From an unicellular cyanobacterium SU2 (GTDB taxonomy: Bacteria; Cyanobacteriota; Cyanobacteriia; Cyanobacteriales; Microcystaceae), in assembly GCA_002110465.1 (NCBI GenBank), contig NEED01000048.1, forward strand, positions 1-64,000: 64,000 nt of DNA. Reading direction: 5' to 3'. The position numbers and the translations under genes are program-made. The notes under the pieces were generated by a model. That model saw only the letters and a program-made list of their open reading frames with translations. It was not told the DNA's origin and ran no database searches. Shown here piece after piece: positions 40,325-48,535 of the stretch (positions within the stretch are counted from its first letter, which is position 1; the number at the start of each line of letters is the position of its first letter).

Positions 40325-42667
40325 TCAATATTTGGGAATGTATTTTAAGGGATCTTCAGGAGTAGTTCCATTATTTGTTCTTATCTCAAAGTGAAGATGA
40401 GGACCTGTAGAGCTTCCTGCACTTCCAAGATTGGCAAGGACTTCTCCTTTGCTAACTTTTTGCCCAACGTTGACTTTTAAACTACCTTTTTGGTTGTGGG
40501 CATAAAGAATTTCCCATCCATTACAAAGTTTGAGTAGAACAATATTTCCGTACCCCTGAAACCCTGGTGTTCCACATCTGTCTCCTCTTCCTTTTCCCCA
40601 TGTTGGACAACCGTTATAGGTTTTTTTGACAGTTGCGCCATCAATGGCAACTAAAGGTGTTCCTACTTGATTGGCAACATCAATTCCATTGTGATTTGGT
40701 CGGTTAGGTGCTTTAAATCTCGAGGTAAGAATACCCTGTGTTGGTTGTATATATTCACCAGTACATTCACTTGTTTGGCTACATTGGCGCTGACTATTTC
40801 GGAGTTCTCTAGTGTATTCTCTGACCAATTTGGACCCATAAGTTGGATCAGAGCCACCTTCCCCCGCACTATACCATGAGCCGATTTGTTCAATCAAAGC
40901 ATCGCCTCGTAAACCTTTCCCATATCCTGAATTAATTAAATCTTTGACCCAGATAAAACGCAATTCTTCTTGTTTTTCAGGGGGAAAATAATCAAGAAGT
41001 ACCCTTTTAATTTCAGCAACAGAAACAGTATTTTTTTCGATTCTTTTAAGTAAATCCATTCCTCCTGATTTACGCCTAAATATTGCTTCAACATCTTCAC
41101 GGTAGGACATGAATTGGTATTTACCCAAGGCGCGACCGTGATTCGTTCCATTATCAGCACTTACATGGATTCCCACAGCTTTGTAACCACCAGAACCGCG
41201 ACTTTCAATATTAGCGATCGCCTGACGTAAAGCACCGAGTTGTATCCCTTTGTAAGTCTTGCAATCATCATTATTGGGGTTGCCAAAATCAAAATCACCA
41301 AGGTCGCCGTAATCCGTGGTATCCCCATCGATATTAAGGTCAGGAGGCAACTTATCGGCAATCTCAGGGGGAATCGAAGAAACAGTAGGAACAGGGGGAA
41401 GACCTTCGGGGACTTCGGCTTCAACCCCATCAATCCCAACGAAAATCAGGTCTTTCTCTTGGTGAGAGAACCAGGGGAATGGTCCAATAATATAAGGAGA
41501 ACAGGTTTTGCCACCGAAGAAAAGACTCGCACAAACGCGGAAGTAAACGCTGAATTTTGCTCTACCTTCTGACTCATTAGTATTAGTTAGAACCACCTTA
41601 AAAGCATCACCAAAAGGGTGTCTACCCGTTGGTTCTTTATCGCCAAAAACAGAGCCAAGAAGACCTGACCCGCCGCTAACTTGTTGAGAATTCCCTGAAA
41701 TCCATTGCTTCCCATGAAGGGGACGAGTGGGATTGGAAATTGCATCAGTTAACTCAATATGAGCGCAGTTCGGCTGTTCACATGGAACGTTAAACCCGTC
41801 TTTGTAGCTACCAGAAATTGTCTTGGTTCTATTAGCTTCTTTTTCCCCGAAAACGATGTCGAGTTTTCCTAAAAAACCACCTTGAACAACCCCTAGCATA
41901 AAACTAGCAATAGGGACTTGAGATAAACCAGGAACTTCACTAATAAAACTACCTTCCCAATTAATAAAACTACCGAATCGGGCATTTTCAATATTAGGAA
42001 TAGAAGCCAAATCGTACTGAGTTAAATCTAGTTCATCGATGGGAACAGTTCCCCACTCAACCACATCGCTCAGTTCTCCCAATTTCAGGTTAGCTAATTC
42101 GGTAGCTTGGTTAGCTCCAAAATGTTCTTTAATCAAATCGTATAAAGGAACTACTTCAGAAAGAGAATAATCTCCCAAGTAGGGAACCGCCTCAACAATG
42201 TCTTCGAGACTTTCTTTTTTAAGTATTCCAAAATCCGCCAATCGAAGGTTATCCCAATCAAAGTCTACATACTGTGAAATGGTACTTAAACTCCAGTCAG
42301 TCAGAGTAGAATTAGCTCGAAAATCTCCTAATTTCAAGATGTTTTCTATAGGCGTTCCTACCTGCCAAGAACGAGAAGGATTGTAGCCAATTTGATTAAT
42401 TAAATCCCCAGTTTTCATTCCAGCTTTGTTAGCCATGTCTGATACTTGAAAATAGCCTGTCCCAGTGGCGGGAGGAATAGTGGAAAAGCTTAGATTTTCC
42501 CAATCAGGAGAGATAACACCATCGTAAGCCATCGTGGGTATTGTGTTACTTTGCTCTAAATTATAAGGTAAATAATCATTGGCGGCAACCCCATTAAAGC
42601 GAGTAAATGGCAGCAATAATAAAAGGGTAATAAACCAGAAAAAAAAGACAAAAATTCTTCTACACAT
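40325..42667 (-). CDS. T4SS peptidoglycan hydrolase: lysozyme-like plus M23 domain
   Basis: A 780-residue exported protein (signal VFFFWFITLLLLLPFTRF). The first 400 residues are unique. A lysozyme/transglycosylase-like domain lies near 470-570 (LRQAIANIESRGSGGYKAVG, with the catalytic-type Glu, then GRALGKYQFMS). The C-terminal 130 residues are an M23/LytM endopeptidase (HNGIDVAN supplies His and Asp, HLHFEI the second His pair). A VirB1-like enzyme opens the wall for the secretion channel; here glycan and peptide cleavage are joined in one protein. Next to the TraK/VirB9-like gene. Confidence 0.85.
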   Translation of the reverse strand: MCRRIFVFFFWFITLLLLLPFTRFNGVAANDYLPYNLEQSNTIPTMAYDGVISPDWENLSFSTIPPATGTGYFQVSDMANKAGMKTGDLINQIGYNPSRSWQVGTPIENILKLGDFRANSTLTDWSLSTISQYVDFDWDNLRLADFGILKKESLEDIVEAVPYLGDYSLSEVVPLYDLIKEHFGANQATELANLKLGELSDVVEWGTVPIDELDLTQYDLASIPNIENARFGSFINWEGSFISEVPGLSQVPIASFMLGVVQGGFLGKLDIVFGEKEANRTKTISGSYKDGFNVPCEQPNCAHIELTDAISNPTRPLHGKQWISGNSQQVSGGSGLLGSVFGDKEPTGRHPFGDAFKVVLTNTNESEGRAKFSVYFRVCASLFFGGKTCSPYIIGPFPWFSHQEKDLIFVGIDGVEAEVPEGLPPVPTVSSIPPEIADKLPPDLNIDGDTTDYGDLGDFDFGNPNNDDCKTYKGIQLGALRQAIANIESRGSGGYKAVGIHVSADNGTNHGRALGKYQFMSYREDVEAIFRRKSGGMDLLKRIEKNTVSVAEIKRVLLDYFPPEKQEELRFIWVKDLINSGYGKGLRGDALIEQIGSWYSAGEGGSDPTYGSKLVREYTRELRNSQRQCSQTSECTGEYIQPTQGILTSRFKAPNRPNHNGIDVANQVGTPLVAIDGATVKKTYNGCPTWGKGRGDRCGTPGFQGYGNIVLLKLCNGWEILYAHNQKGSLKVNVGQKVSKGEVLANLGSAGSSTGPHLHFEIRTNNGTTPEDPLKYIPKY

Positions 42668-42841
42668 TGGACTAAAACATTAAGTTCAATGAAAAATAAA
42701 CAATATTTAATTGTTAAAAATGGTTAAAACAAGCTTATGTAATGTAGCTTTCTCTGAAAAAGAATTAGCTCCATTTGTGTGGGGAATCTTTTTCTTTGAC
42801 GAAATGTAAAAGAGTGAAGAATATTGAACAAAGACAGTAAG

Positions 42842-42980
42842 CTAAAACGCATTTAAAATGCGTTTTAGAAGGCAAAAGGCACAAAGAACGATTGGCAAGG
42901 CTTTGAAGATTTTGTCTTTTGCCTTTTGACTTCCGCGTAGCGGCACTAGCTAATAAGTCGTTTAAATGCTTAACAGCTTA
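42842..42980. repeat. Dispersed repeat C, inverted copy
   Basis: The perfect 27-bp palindrome at 42842-42868 and the 35-mer at 42946-42980 are identical to those at 11049-11075 and 10961-10995 but in inverted order and orientation. Between them are TTGCCTT-type heptamers and the palindrome CCGCGTAGCGG. It occupies most of the gap 42668-43010, where no gene is visible. Confidence 0.85.
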
Positions 42981-43010
42981 TCCTAAAAGGAGAATTTCCA
43001 ACATAGTTCA

Positions 43011-43754
43011 TTACTTCCACTCAAAAAAAAGATCTTCATTGTCAAACTCAAGGAAATCAATGGTATCAAAACTAAGAGTCGGGGATGGTTTTAAATCCAT
43101 TTGCCCCATAGTTTCAAGGCGGTTCAAAAAAGCCAGAGAAACCCCAGTTTTGAAAGCAGCATCAGCCACAGACTCTCCATTAGCAACTAAACTAAGAACC
43201 TGCTCAACCCGCTCAACTAAAACTTGGTTTCCTTGATCTGGTGCAATTAACCCAAGTTCTCTGGCCTGACTCAAACCTTGACGAACGTGGGTTGACCAAT
43301 CAAGTCCAGTAGATATGCTTTGTTGTGCTTGAGTGATTGTGACCCCGTAATAATCAGGATTTCCTTGACCATAACTAATAACGAACTGATAACGGTTTTT
43401 ATTAGTAATTATGGTGAGCAAAGTTGTGGAGGTTTGAGGTAAATTCCGAAATTTGATAGAATTGATTCGGCGTAAGTGGATTGATTGTGCATTGCCTGAA
43501 TTGATGTCGGCATCAAAATCAAGGGTAATCCGTGAAGGATCATCAAGCCACACCTTTTCGATAAATTCACCTGTGCGTTGCCAATGGATGTTCAATCCGG
43601 CACCTTCCCAAAGCTTCAGTCTGGGAAGGTTTCCTTGTTTCCCTGTGGCGATCGCCTCAGAAATGGCAAGGACATCCCCAGAAAATGCAGGGACAGCAAC
43701 CAAGACCGCAGCAATGATAGAAACAAAATTGGTTAGATGGTTCAGGTTTTTCAT
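43011..43754 (-). CDS. VirB9/TraK-like outer-membrane channel protein
   Basis: A 247-residue protein with signal peptide (FVSIIAAVLVAVPAFSGDVLA). The N-terminal beta domain (LPRLKLWEGAGLNIHWQRTG, SRITLDFDADINSG, INSIKFRNLP) resembles TraK/VirB9 and AMIN-type secretion domains; the helical C-terminus has the repeat-like RVEQVLSLVANGESVADAAFKTG. It would form the outer ring of the T4SS core complex with VirB10. It lies 17 bases after the VirB10 gene. The family call is based on layout, order and charge pattern rather than exact motifs. Confidence 0.6.
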   Translation of the reverse strand: MKNLNHLTNFVSIIAAVLVAVPAFSGDVLAISEAIATGKQGNLPRLKLWEGAGLNIHWQRTGEFIEKVWLDDPSRITLDFDADINSGNAQSIHLRRINSIKFRNLPQTSTTLLTIITNKNRYQFVISYGQGNPDYYGVTITQAQQSISTGLDWSTHVRQGLSQARELGLIAPDQGNQVLVERVEQVLSLVANGESVADAAFKTGVSLAFLNRLETMGQMDLKPSPTLSFDTIDFLEFDNEDLFFEWK

Positions 43755-43771
43755 GGTTAATATTTATCGTT

Positions 43772-45346
43772 TTATTGAAAAATACGAATAGGTTCACGAA
43801 TAATGATTTCAACGCTGAGACCACGGGGTAAAACCCAAATGGTTGTATGGCGATTCCTGCGGTAAGAATTGCGCCGTGTACGCTGCGATAAATGGTCATC
43901 GTAGATTTGTTGAAGTTGGTTAATTTGGTAAAAATCTTGGTAAGCATTGCCAGAAGACCCCGCCATAATCGGTAAAGCAGCCCCCATTACATCGAGAGCC
44001 ATCCCGCCTACGTCAACCCCTGGTTGTTGTTCCCCTTGGTGCATTTTTTGAGCAAGCAGGGGCATTCCGTCGGTTTGCTTAATGGCGATCGCCCCTGGTT
44101 CAATGGGAATAGATTGAGTGCCATTGGGGGTATCAACAACAATGTTGGTTACGCTCAAATCTAAAATGCCAGAGGGACTTGCCGAAGAAATGACCGCAGA
44201 AATTGAAGCTCCCACGGGGATAATTTCTTGGCCTTTATTGTCAACGATTGGTTGATCAAGAGTAATCCAAACTGGTTTTTCGTCTCTAAAAGAGGGATCA
44301 TCATAGGCGATCGCTTCGGTAAGAACGCCTCGAACACTGCTTCGGGGAATAATGGCAACTTGACGACGAACTCCTTCTAGCACAGGGGCTTCGAGTTCAG
44401 AAGAAGGCAGAAGGCAGAGGGCCGGGGGTAGGAGGTCTAATAAAATCCCTAATTCAGTACAAGGGATGTGTCGAGTCTGTTGTACTACCCCAGAGCTTGA
44501 GAATGTCGTCTGGTTATTAGCTGACGCAGAATAGAGGTAGTTCTCATTGGAGTAATCGATCTTCCCTTCTGCTGAGTGCCTCCTGCCCCCTGCCTTCAAT
44601 ACATTACCGCCGCCAAAGCTACCTATTTTAGAAGCTGCTAACCAAGCCGTTTCAGGATCAATCTCAGGTTCTGCGTCTTGTCTTGGTGCAGGTTGTGGTG
44701 GAGGGGCTGGTTGTTTTTGACGAACTACCACAGGGGGTGTCTGAGCAGGAGTTCGGGCTATCGGAACTGGACGTGGAGTCGGAGGTGGAGTCGGAGGTGT
44801 TGAAACGCGAACCGGACGTGGTGGTGGAGATGTCCTTTTCGTTACTCTTTTAGGGGGTTGAGTTGTGGGAGATGGTGATGAAGGAGTAGCCTTTTTTTGG
44901 TTAAGTTTTTCTAGTTCTTGCTCTTGTTCCTTGAAAGCCAGTTCAGCTTTGAGTTTTCCCACTTCTGAATCGGTAGAGGAAGGGATTTCTCCATCTTCAT
45001 TTTCTTCTACTTGTTCTTCTTTTTGTTCAGATTCAGTCTTTTTGCTATTAGAGATGGTATTCCAACCCACGCCAACAGCGATCGCACAAACTATAACGGC
45101 GAGTCCGACTTTTTTGAGCCCAGGGGACATAAACGACAACAAGGAGACGCTTTCTTCGCTTTCTTCGTCCGGTTCTAGTAGTGGGTCGTCGTCGTCGGAG
45201 TTGTCGTCAAAGTTGATAGTTAGAGTATTTTCAGGGTTTTCCCGATCATTAAACCCGGCTAGCGCGTTTAATCGCTCAATATTGTGCTGTTCATTGGGGG
45301 TAGTGGTATTAGTATTCGTAGTGGTAGTATTTTCAGGAGTAGACAT
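43772..45346 (-). CDS. VirB10/TraB/TrbI-like core protein
   Basis: A 524-residue protein: cytosolic acidic head, one membrane helix (VGLAVIVCAIAVGVGW), coiled coil (LKAELAFKEQEQELEKLNQK), Pro-rich periplasmic linker (PPPRPVRVSTPPTPPPTPRP), and the TrbI-type C-terminal barrel (GVLTEAI, ITLDQPIVDNKGQEIIPVGA, DVMGAALPIM). It spans both membranes and couples the energy of the ATPases to the channel. Residues about 249-315 are a heptamer hairpin element read in frame, between linker and barrel. It starts two bases after the VirB8 gene stop. Confidence 0.85.
   Translation of the reverse strand: MSTPENTTTTNTNTTTPNEQHNIERLNALAGFNDRENPENTLTINFDDNSDDDDPLLEPDEESEESVSLLSFMSPGLKKVGLAVIVCAIAVGVGWNTISNSKKTESEQKEEQVEENEDGEIPSSTDSEVGKLKAELAFKEQEQELEKLNQKKATPSSPSPTTQPPKRVTKRTSPPPRPVRVSTPPTPPPTPRPVPIARTPAQTPPVVVRQKQPAPPPQPAPRQDAEPEIDPETAWLAASKIGSFGGGNVLKAGGRRHSAEGKIDYSNENYLYSASANNQTTFSSSGVVQQTRHIPCTELGILLDLLPPALCLLPSSELEAPVLEGVRRQVAIIPRSSVRGVLTEAIAYDDPSFRDEKPVWITLDQPIVDNKGQEIIPVGASISAVISSASPSGILDLSVTNIVVDTPNGTQSIPIEPGAIAIKQTDGMPLLAQKMHQGEQQPGVDVGGMALDVMGAALPIMAGSSGNAYQDFYQINQLQQIYDDHLSQRTRRNSYRRNRHTTIWVLPRGLSVEIIIREPIRIFQ
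44401..44601. repeat. In-frame heptamer element in VirB10
   Basis: Arms AGAAGGCAGAAGGCAGAGGG (44401-44420) and inverted GTGCCTCCTGCCCCCTGCC (about 44577-44595) enclose about 150 bases with no heptamers. The encoded peptide starts KAGGRRHSAEG and ends LPPALCLLPSSE. The same heptamer class occurs in the relaxase element 3 and at 34.05 kb. Confidence 0.8.
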
Positions 45347-45348
45347 TA

Positions 45349-46113
45349 TTAATCATCCTCAAAGTCTGTGATAGCTTGAATCTCAAGTTGTGCCGAGCGA
45401 CTGTTCCAAATTGCTTTTTGAATGGGAGTGGCCGAGTCTTTTAGTAATAAAGGAGGGTTGTCGATCGCTTTGACATAAAAAGTCTTATTAAAGGGAATAG
45501 CTTGACCAATAAGCTGTCCTCTATCAAAAAGCAGTAAATAAGCTAGTAAATCTACCTTCCATTCCCCTTTTTGAATGGTTTCAGGTTCCCCTATGTGATT
45601 GATTTTCAAGAAAGTGTTCCCTTGACCGCCCCAAATTTTGATAGGGAGTTTACCTTGAAACCGAGCTAATTGAGTTAAGAAAGAAGTACGATATCCTTTT
45701 TTCTCAGTTAAGCTAAATCCGGCTTCCCATGAAGGTGTGGTGACAAGTAATTCTGAGTCTTTATCAATGACGACCCCAGGGTCTAGTTCCCCATTGATTT
45801 TGGGCGACCAGGAGTACAAGGTTTGGGCTGTTTGTCCGACAAAATCTTTAATGAGAGTAGGGTCACGGTAGCTAGATTCGGCTTGATTAACAGTTAAAGC
45901 TCCTCCTGATGAGGTTTGTACCAAGGTAGGAGACGGACGTATGGCTAAGCGATAAAGAACCACGGCAAAAAAACCGAGAATTACAACAGTGACCAAGTGG
46001 AGGAGTATCGAACCTACAACAAATTTCGGCAATAAATTGTTTGGTGCGGGGATTATTCCCTGATATTCTGCTTCATGATTGGGGAAGTTAGAAGAATTTT
46101 TGATTGTTCGCAT
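45349..46113 (-). CDS. VirB8/TraE-like inner-membrane protein
   Basis: A 254-residue protein with an N-terminal membrane helix (FVVGSILLHLVTVVILGFFAVVLY) and a periplasmic domain of VirB8/TraE size. GGGGG lies five bases before its ATG. It stands between VirB6-like and VirB10-like genes, the usual order in F-type clusters. VirB8 proteins nucleate assembly of the channel. No strong motif identifies the family, so the call rests on topology and context. Confidence 0.65.
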   Translation of the reverse strand: MRTIKNSSNFPNHEAEYQGIIPAPNNLLPKFVVGSILLHLVTVVILGFFAVVLYRLAIRPSPTLVQTSSGGALTVNQAESSYRDPTLIKDFVGQTAQTLYSWSPKINGELDPGVVIDKDSELLVTTPSWEAGFSLTEKKGYRTSFLTQLARFQGKLPIKIWGGQGNTFLKINHIGEPETIQKGEWKVDLLAYLLLFDRGQLIGQAIPFNKTFYVKAIDNPPLLLKDSATPIQKAIWNSRSAQLEIQAITDFEDD

Positions 46114-46122
46114 AATTTCCCC

Positions 46123-47175
46123 CTAAGTCACTAAATCGATGGCGGTCATGGTGGTGTTCATCGCTTGCTCAATCGCCCCAGTGATAGCACTCCAGACAGC
46201 CATCCCCCCACCAGCACTAAGGGCGGAACTAAAGACAGGGGCGAAGAAGCCGAAAACAACATAGAGAGGAATTTGATCATCCACAACAGTAATATTATTA
46301 ACGGTGGCTGTAGCAGTTAAACCAGCCATCAGGTTGAAGGTTAACTTGGCGAAGCCAATGCTAAAAAAGCCGATCGCCCAAGCAAACATTGACCTAGTGC
46401 CAATCGGGAGCAAAGACCCCCCCACGGCTAAAGGAGCAACCATAGTCGTAATTAGGAGAGAGGCTTCGAGAAAGTGCTGATATCCTTGCATCCACCCTGA
46501 AAGCACCGAAAAGGTAATGGATTCGTAGCTAGGAAGGAAATAGGTAATACCGAGTTCTAATATTTTGAAAGGGACAAGCAACCCATTATCATATTCAGCT
46601 AATCCTGATTCCATGTGTTCTACATACCCATCAAGAAACTTTTGCCACTTAGAATCCCCCGAACTTCCTAGTTCCTGTTTCAATTTAGTTAATTCTTCTT
46701 GCAAACAGGTTAATTGCTCATCACCAACAAGGTATTCACATTGTTGCAGTCGCTCAGACATAACAACGCGCATTCCCGACAATTGTTGAAGTTCGGCAAA
46801 TTTTTCCTCTAAGCTTGTACCAGCCACTGCGAAATCTAGCACCTGTGCATTAACATCGTTAATTAATCCACGACTAGCAAAGCAGAAATCAGCTAAAAGT
46901 TTACCGTTATTCGAGAGTAAAAGAACGACAATAAAAGGAATCAGAAGATTAGCAAAATAATCTTGATAATTACCTTGTAAGAGGACTTTTTGGTAATGGA
47001 GGGCTAGAAAAATCAGGGTTCCCGTCGCTGCTACTAAGCCCAGGTAGCTCATAATAGCGAATAGGTATTGTCCTGAAACCGCTTCAGAACCGATTAAGAC
47101 ATCTTGCCAAATTTGACTCCATTCATCGCTGATAGACTCACTTGCTTGTGCTGCTTGTTCAAAAACTTCTAACAT
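46123..47175 (-). CDS. VirB6/TrbL-like polytopic membrane protein
   Basis: A 350-residue protein with about six membrane helices, among them YLFAIMSYLGLVAATGTLIF, NLLIPFIVVLLL, LITTMVAPLAVGGSLLPIG, FAWAIGFFSIGFAKLTFN and LYVVFGFFAPVF. A soluble loop of about 90 residues in the middle contains two cysteines (QCEYLVGDEQLTCL). VirB6 lines the inner-membrane pore. It is followed by VirB8 ten bases later and has a strong ribosome site (GGAGGTAGGAG). Confidence 0.75.
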   Translation of the reverse strand: MLEVFEQAAQASESISDEWSQIWQDVLIGSEAVSGQYLFAIMSYLGLVAATGTLIFLALHYQKVLLQGNYQDYFANLLIPFIVVLLLSNNGKLLADFCFASRGLINDVNAQVLDFAVAGTSLEEKFAELQQLSGMRVVMSERLQQCEYLVGDEQLTCLQEELTKLKQELGSSGDSKWQKFLDGYVEHMESGLAEYDNGLLVPFKILELGITYFLPSYESITFSVLSGWMQGYQHFLEASLLITTMVAPLAVGGSLLPIGTRSMFAWAIGFFSIGFAKLTFNLMAGLTATATVNNITVVDDQIPLYVVFGFFAPVFSSALSAGGGMAVWSAITGAIEQAMNTTMTAIDLVT

Positions 47176-47195
47176 TGCTTTCGCTCCTACCTCCT

Positions 47196-48347
47196 TTAAA
47201 ATAATCGCAATTGCGCTGTTGTACTTAACAACTTGTGAGCCGCCGCCGAGCGATCTAAACGGCGATCGCGGTTAGCTTGGTCAAGGGATCTCGAAATGTT
47301 ACGGAGATTTAAGTTACCCCAGGCGTTATCCTGACGTTGTTGTTGAGACGAAGCGGCCACCGCACCGAGTAACATGGTTTCAGTGGCTTGCATTTGAATC
47401 GCTTGCTTCATCACATCTTGGGTCACATCAAGGTTTTGAGCAGCTTTAGCTGTGGCTACTGAAGCACCAATCGCTTCTTGGTAACCTGCTAGTTCCTGTT
47501 TCATTTTCTGTTGTCCAACATCCCCTAACACCGCCACTGAGTTGAGGAAGGTGGCAGCACGTTCTCCTAGATTTCCTTGGTAGTGGGTGCTAACAGTCGG
47601 ATTTTGCTCGAAAATATCTGATTTGTTGCCATTGTAGACGGCAGCGCGAATCCGCCAGCGAATTTGAGCGGGGTCAGGAATTCCGGCTGCTCCTTGAGAA
47701 TCTTTGAGAATCTTGCCTAAAGTTGGTTTTCTCCCTGCCGGCGGTGCAGGTGGTAATCCATCATCAGACCCATTACCACTATTGCCATTATTACCGCTAT
47801 TACCATTGCCAGTATCAATGATGATGTCATCAGGGCTTTGGGACCCCCCTGACGAAGTTGGAGTGGTTGCCACTCCAGTCCCCATGCACCAGCCAGGTTC
47901 ATAGACGAAAGGCGGGGTAGCCCCCGATGGGGGGTTAAAACAAGGATCGAGATTGCCTGTTACCGTGCCTAACATGACATCCCACCAACCGCTTACTTGG
48001 GATGGGAAGTTGATTAATCGATTAACCAATTGTGCCACCTTAGAAGCATCTCCCAAAAGGGCATCTAGTGGTGATGTTAACCCTTGGTACAATCCCAAAA
48101 GTTGATTGAAGCCCCCGTCAATGCCATTGAGAACATCAGAGAAAACGTTGTTGACACTATCTAGTCCGTTGTTAAGATCAGACAACCAATCATCTACACT
48201 CTGTGGATTATTGGTTAGTATCTGCTCGGCGGTAGTGGTGTTGGTCCCATCGATTAGATACTGAGCAGTATTTTGATTATTAGCACCTATTGCTGGGTAA
48301 GACAACGCCGTAACTAAAATAATGGTAGAAAAAGTCGCTTTGATCAT
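47196..48347 (-). CDS. VirB5/TrbJ-like exported T4SS protein
   Basis: A 383-residue exported protein (signal ATFSTIILVTALSYPAIGA). The N-terminal half is helical with an Asn/Gly-rich linker (GNGNSGNNGNSGNGS) and a CFNPP...PGWC pair; the C-terminal half is helical with a Gln/Ala-rich region typical of TrbJ/VirB5 (LAGYQEAIGASVATAKAAQ). It is placed between VirB4 and VirB6, as in many systems. VirB5 sits at the pilus tip. Family membership is inferred from topology and order. Confidence 0.6.
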   Translation of the reverse strand: MIKATFSTIILVTALSYPAIGANNQNTAQYLIDGTNTTTAEQILTNNPQSVDDWLSDLNNGLDSVNNVFSDVLNGIDGGFNQLLGLYQGLTSPLDALLGDASKVAQLVNRLINFPSQVSGWWDVMLGTVTGNLDPCFNPPSGATPPFVYEPGWCMGTGVATTPTSSGGSQSPDDIIIDTGNGNSGNNGNSGNGSDDGLPPAPPAGRKPTLGKILKDSQGAAGIPDPAQIRWRIRAAVYNGNKSDIFEQNPTVSTHYQGNLGERAATFLNSVAVLGDVGQQKMKQELAGYQEAIGASVATAKAAQNLDVTQDVMKQAIQMQATETMLLGAVAASSQQQRQDNAWGNLNLRNISRSLDQANRDRRLDRSAAAHKLLSTTAQLRLF

Positions 48348-48392
48348 AATCTTTTCTAGGCAGCAACTGCCTCCTGAAAATGCTCTGGTTTA

Positions 48393-48535
48393 CCTGAGTT
48401 CGACGTAAGGAAATCTATGGACAACTTGCAACAACCGAGGAGTCTGAAAACCTGATTCTATCGTTGAACAAATAATAACTCTGAACCCCGCTGCGTAGCA
48501 CTCCTAACCCCGAACTCCTAACACCGAACTCACGT
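48393..48535. repeat. Dispersed repeat A, copy 1
   Basis: Ninety-eight bases (48393-48490, beginning CCTGAGTTCGACGTAAGG) match 53360-53457 with about five mismatches. It continues into CCTAACCCCGAACTCCTAAC heptamers up to about 48535. These heptamers encode the last nine residues and the TAG of the VirB4-like gene. Confidence 0.85.
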
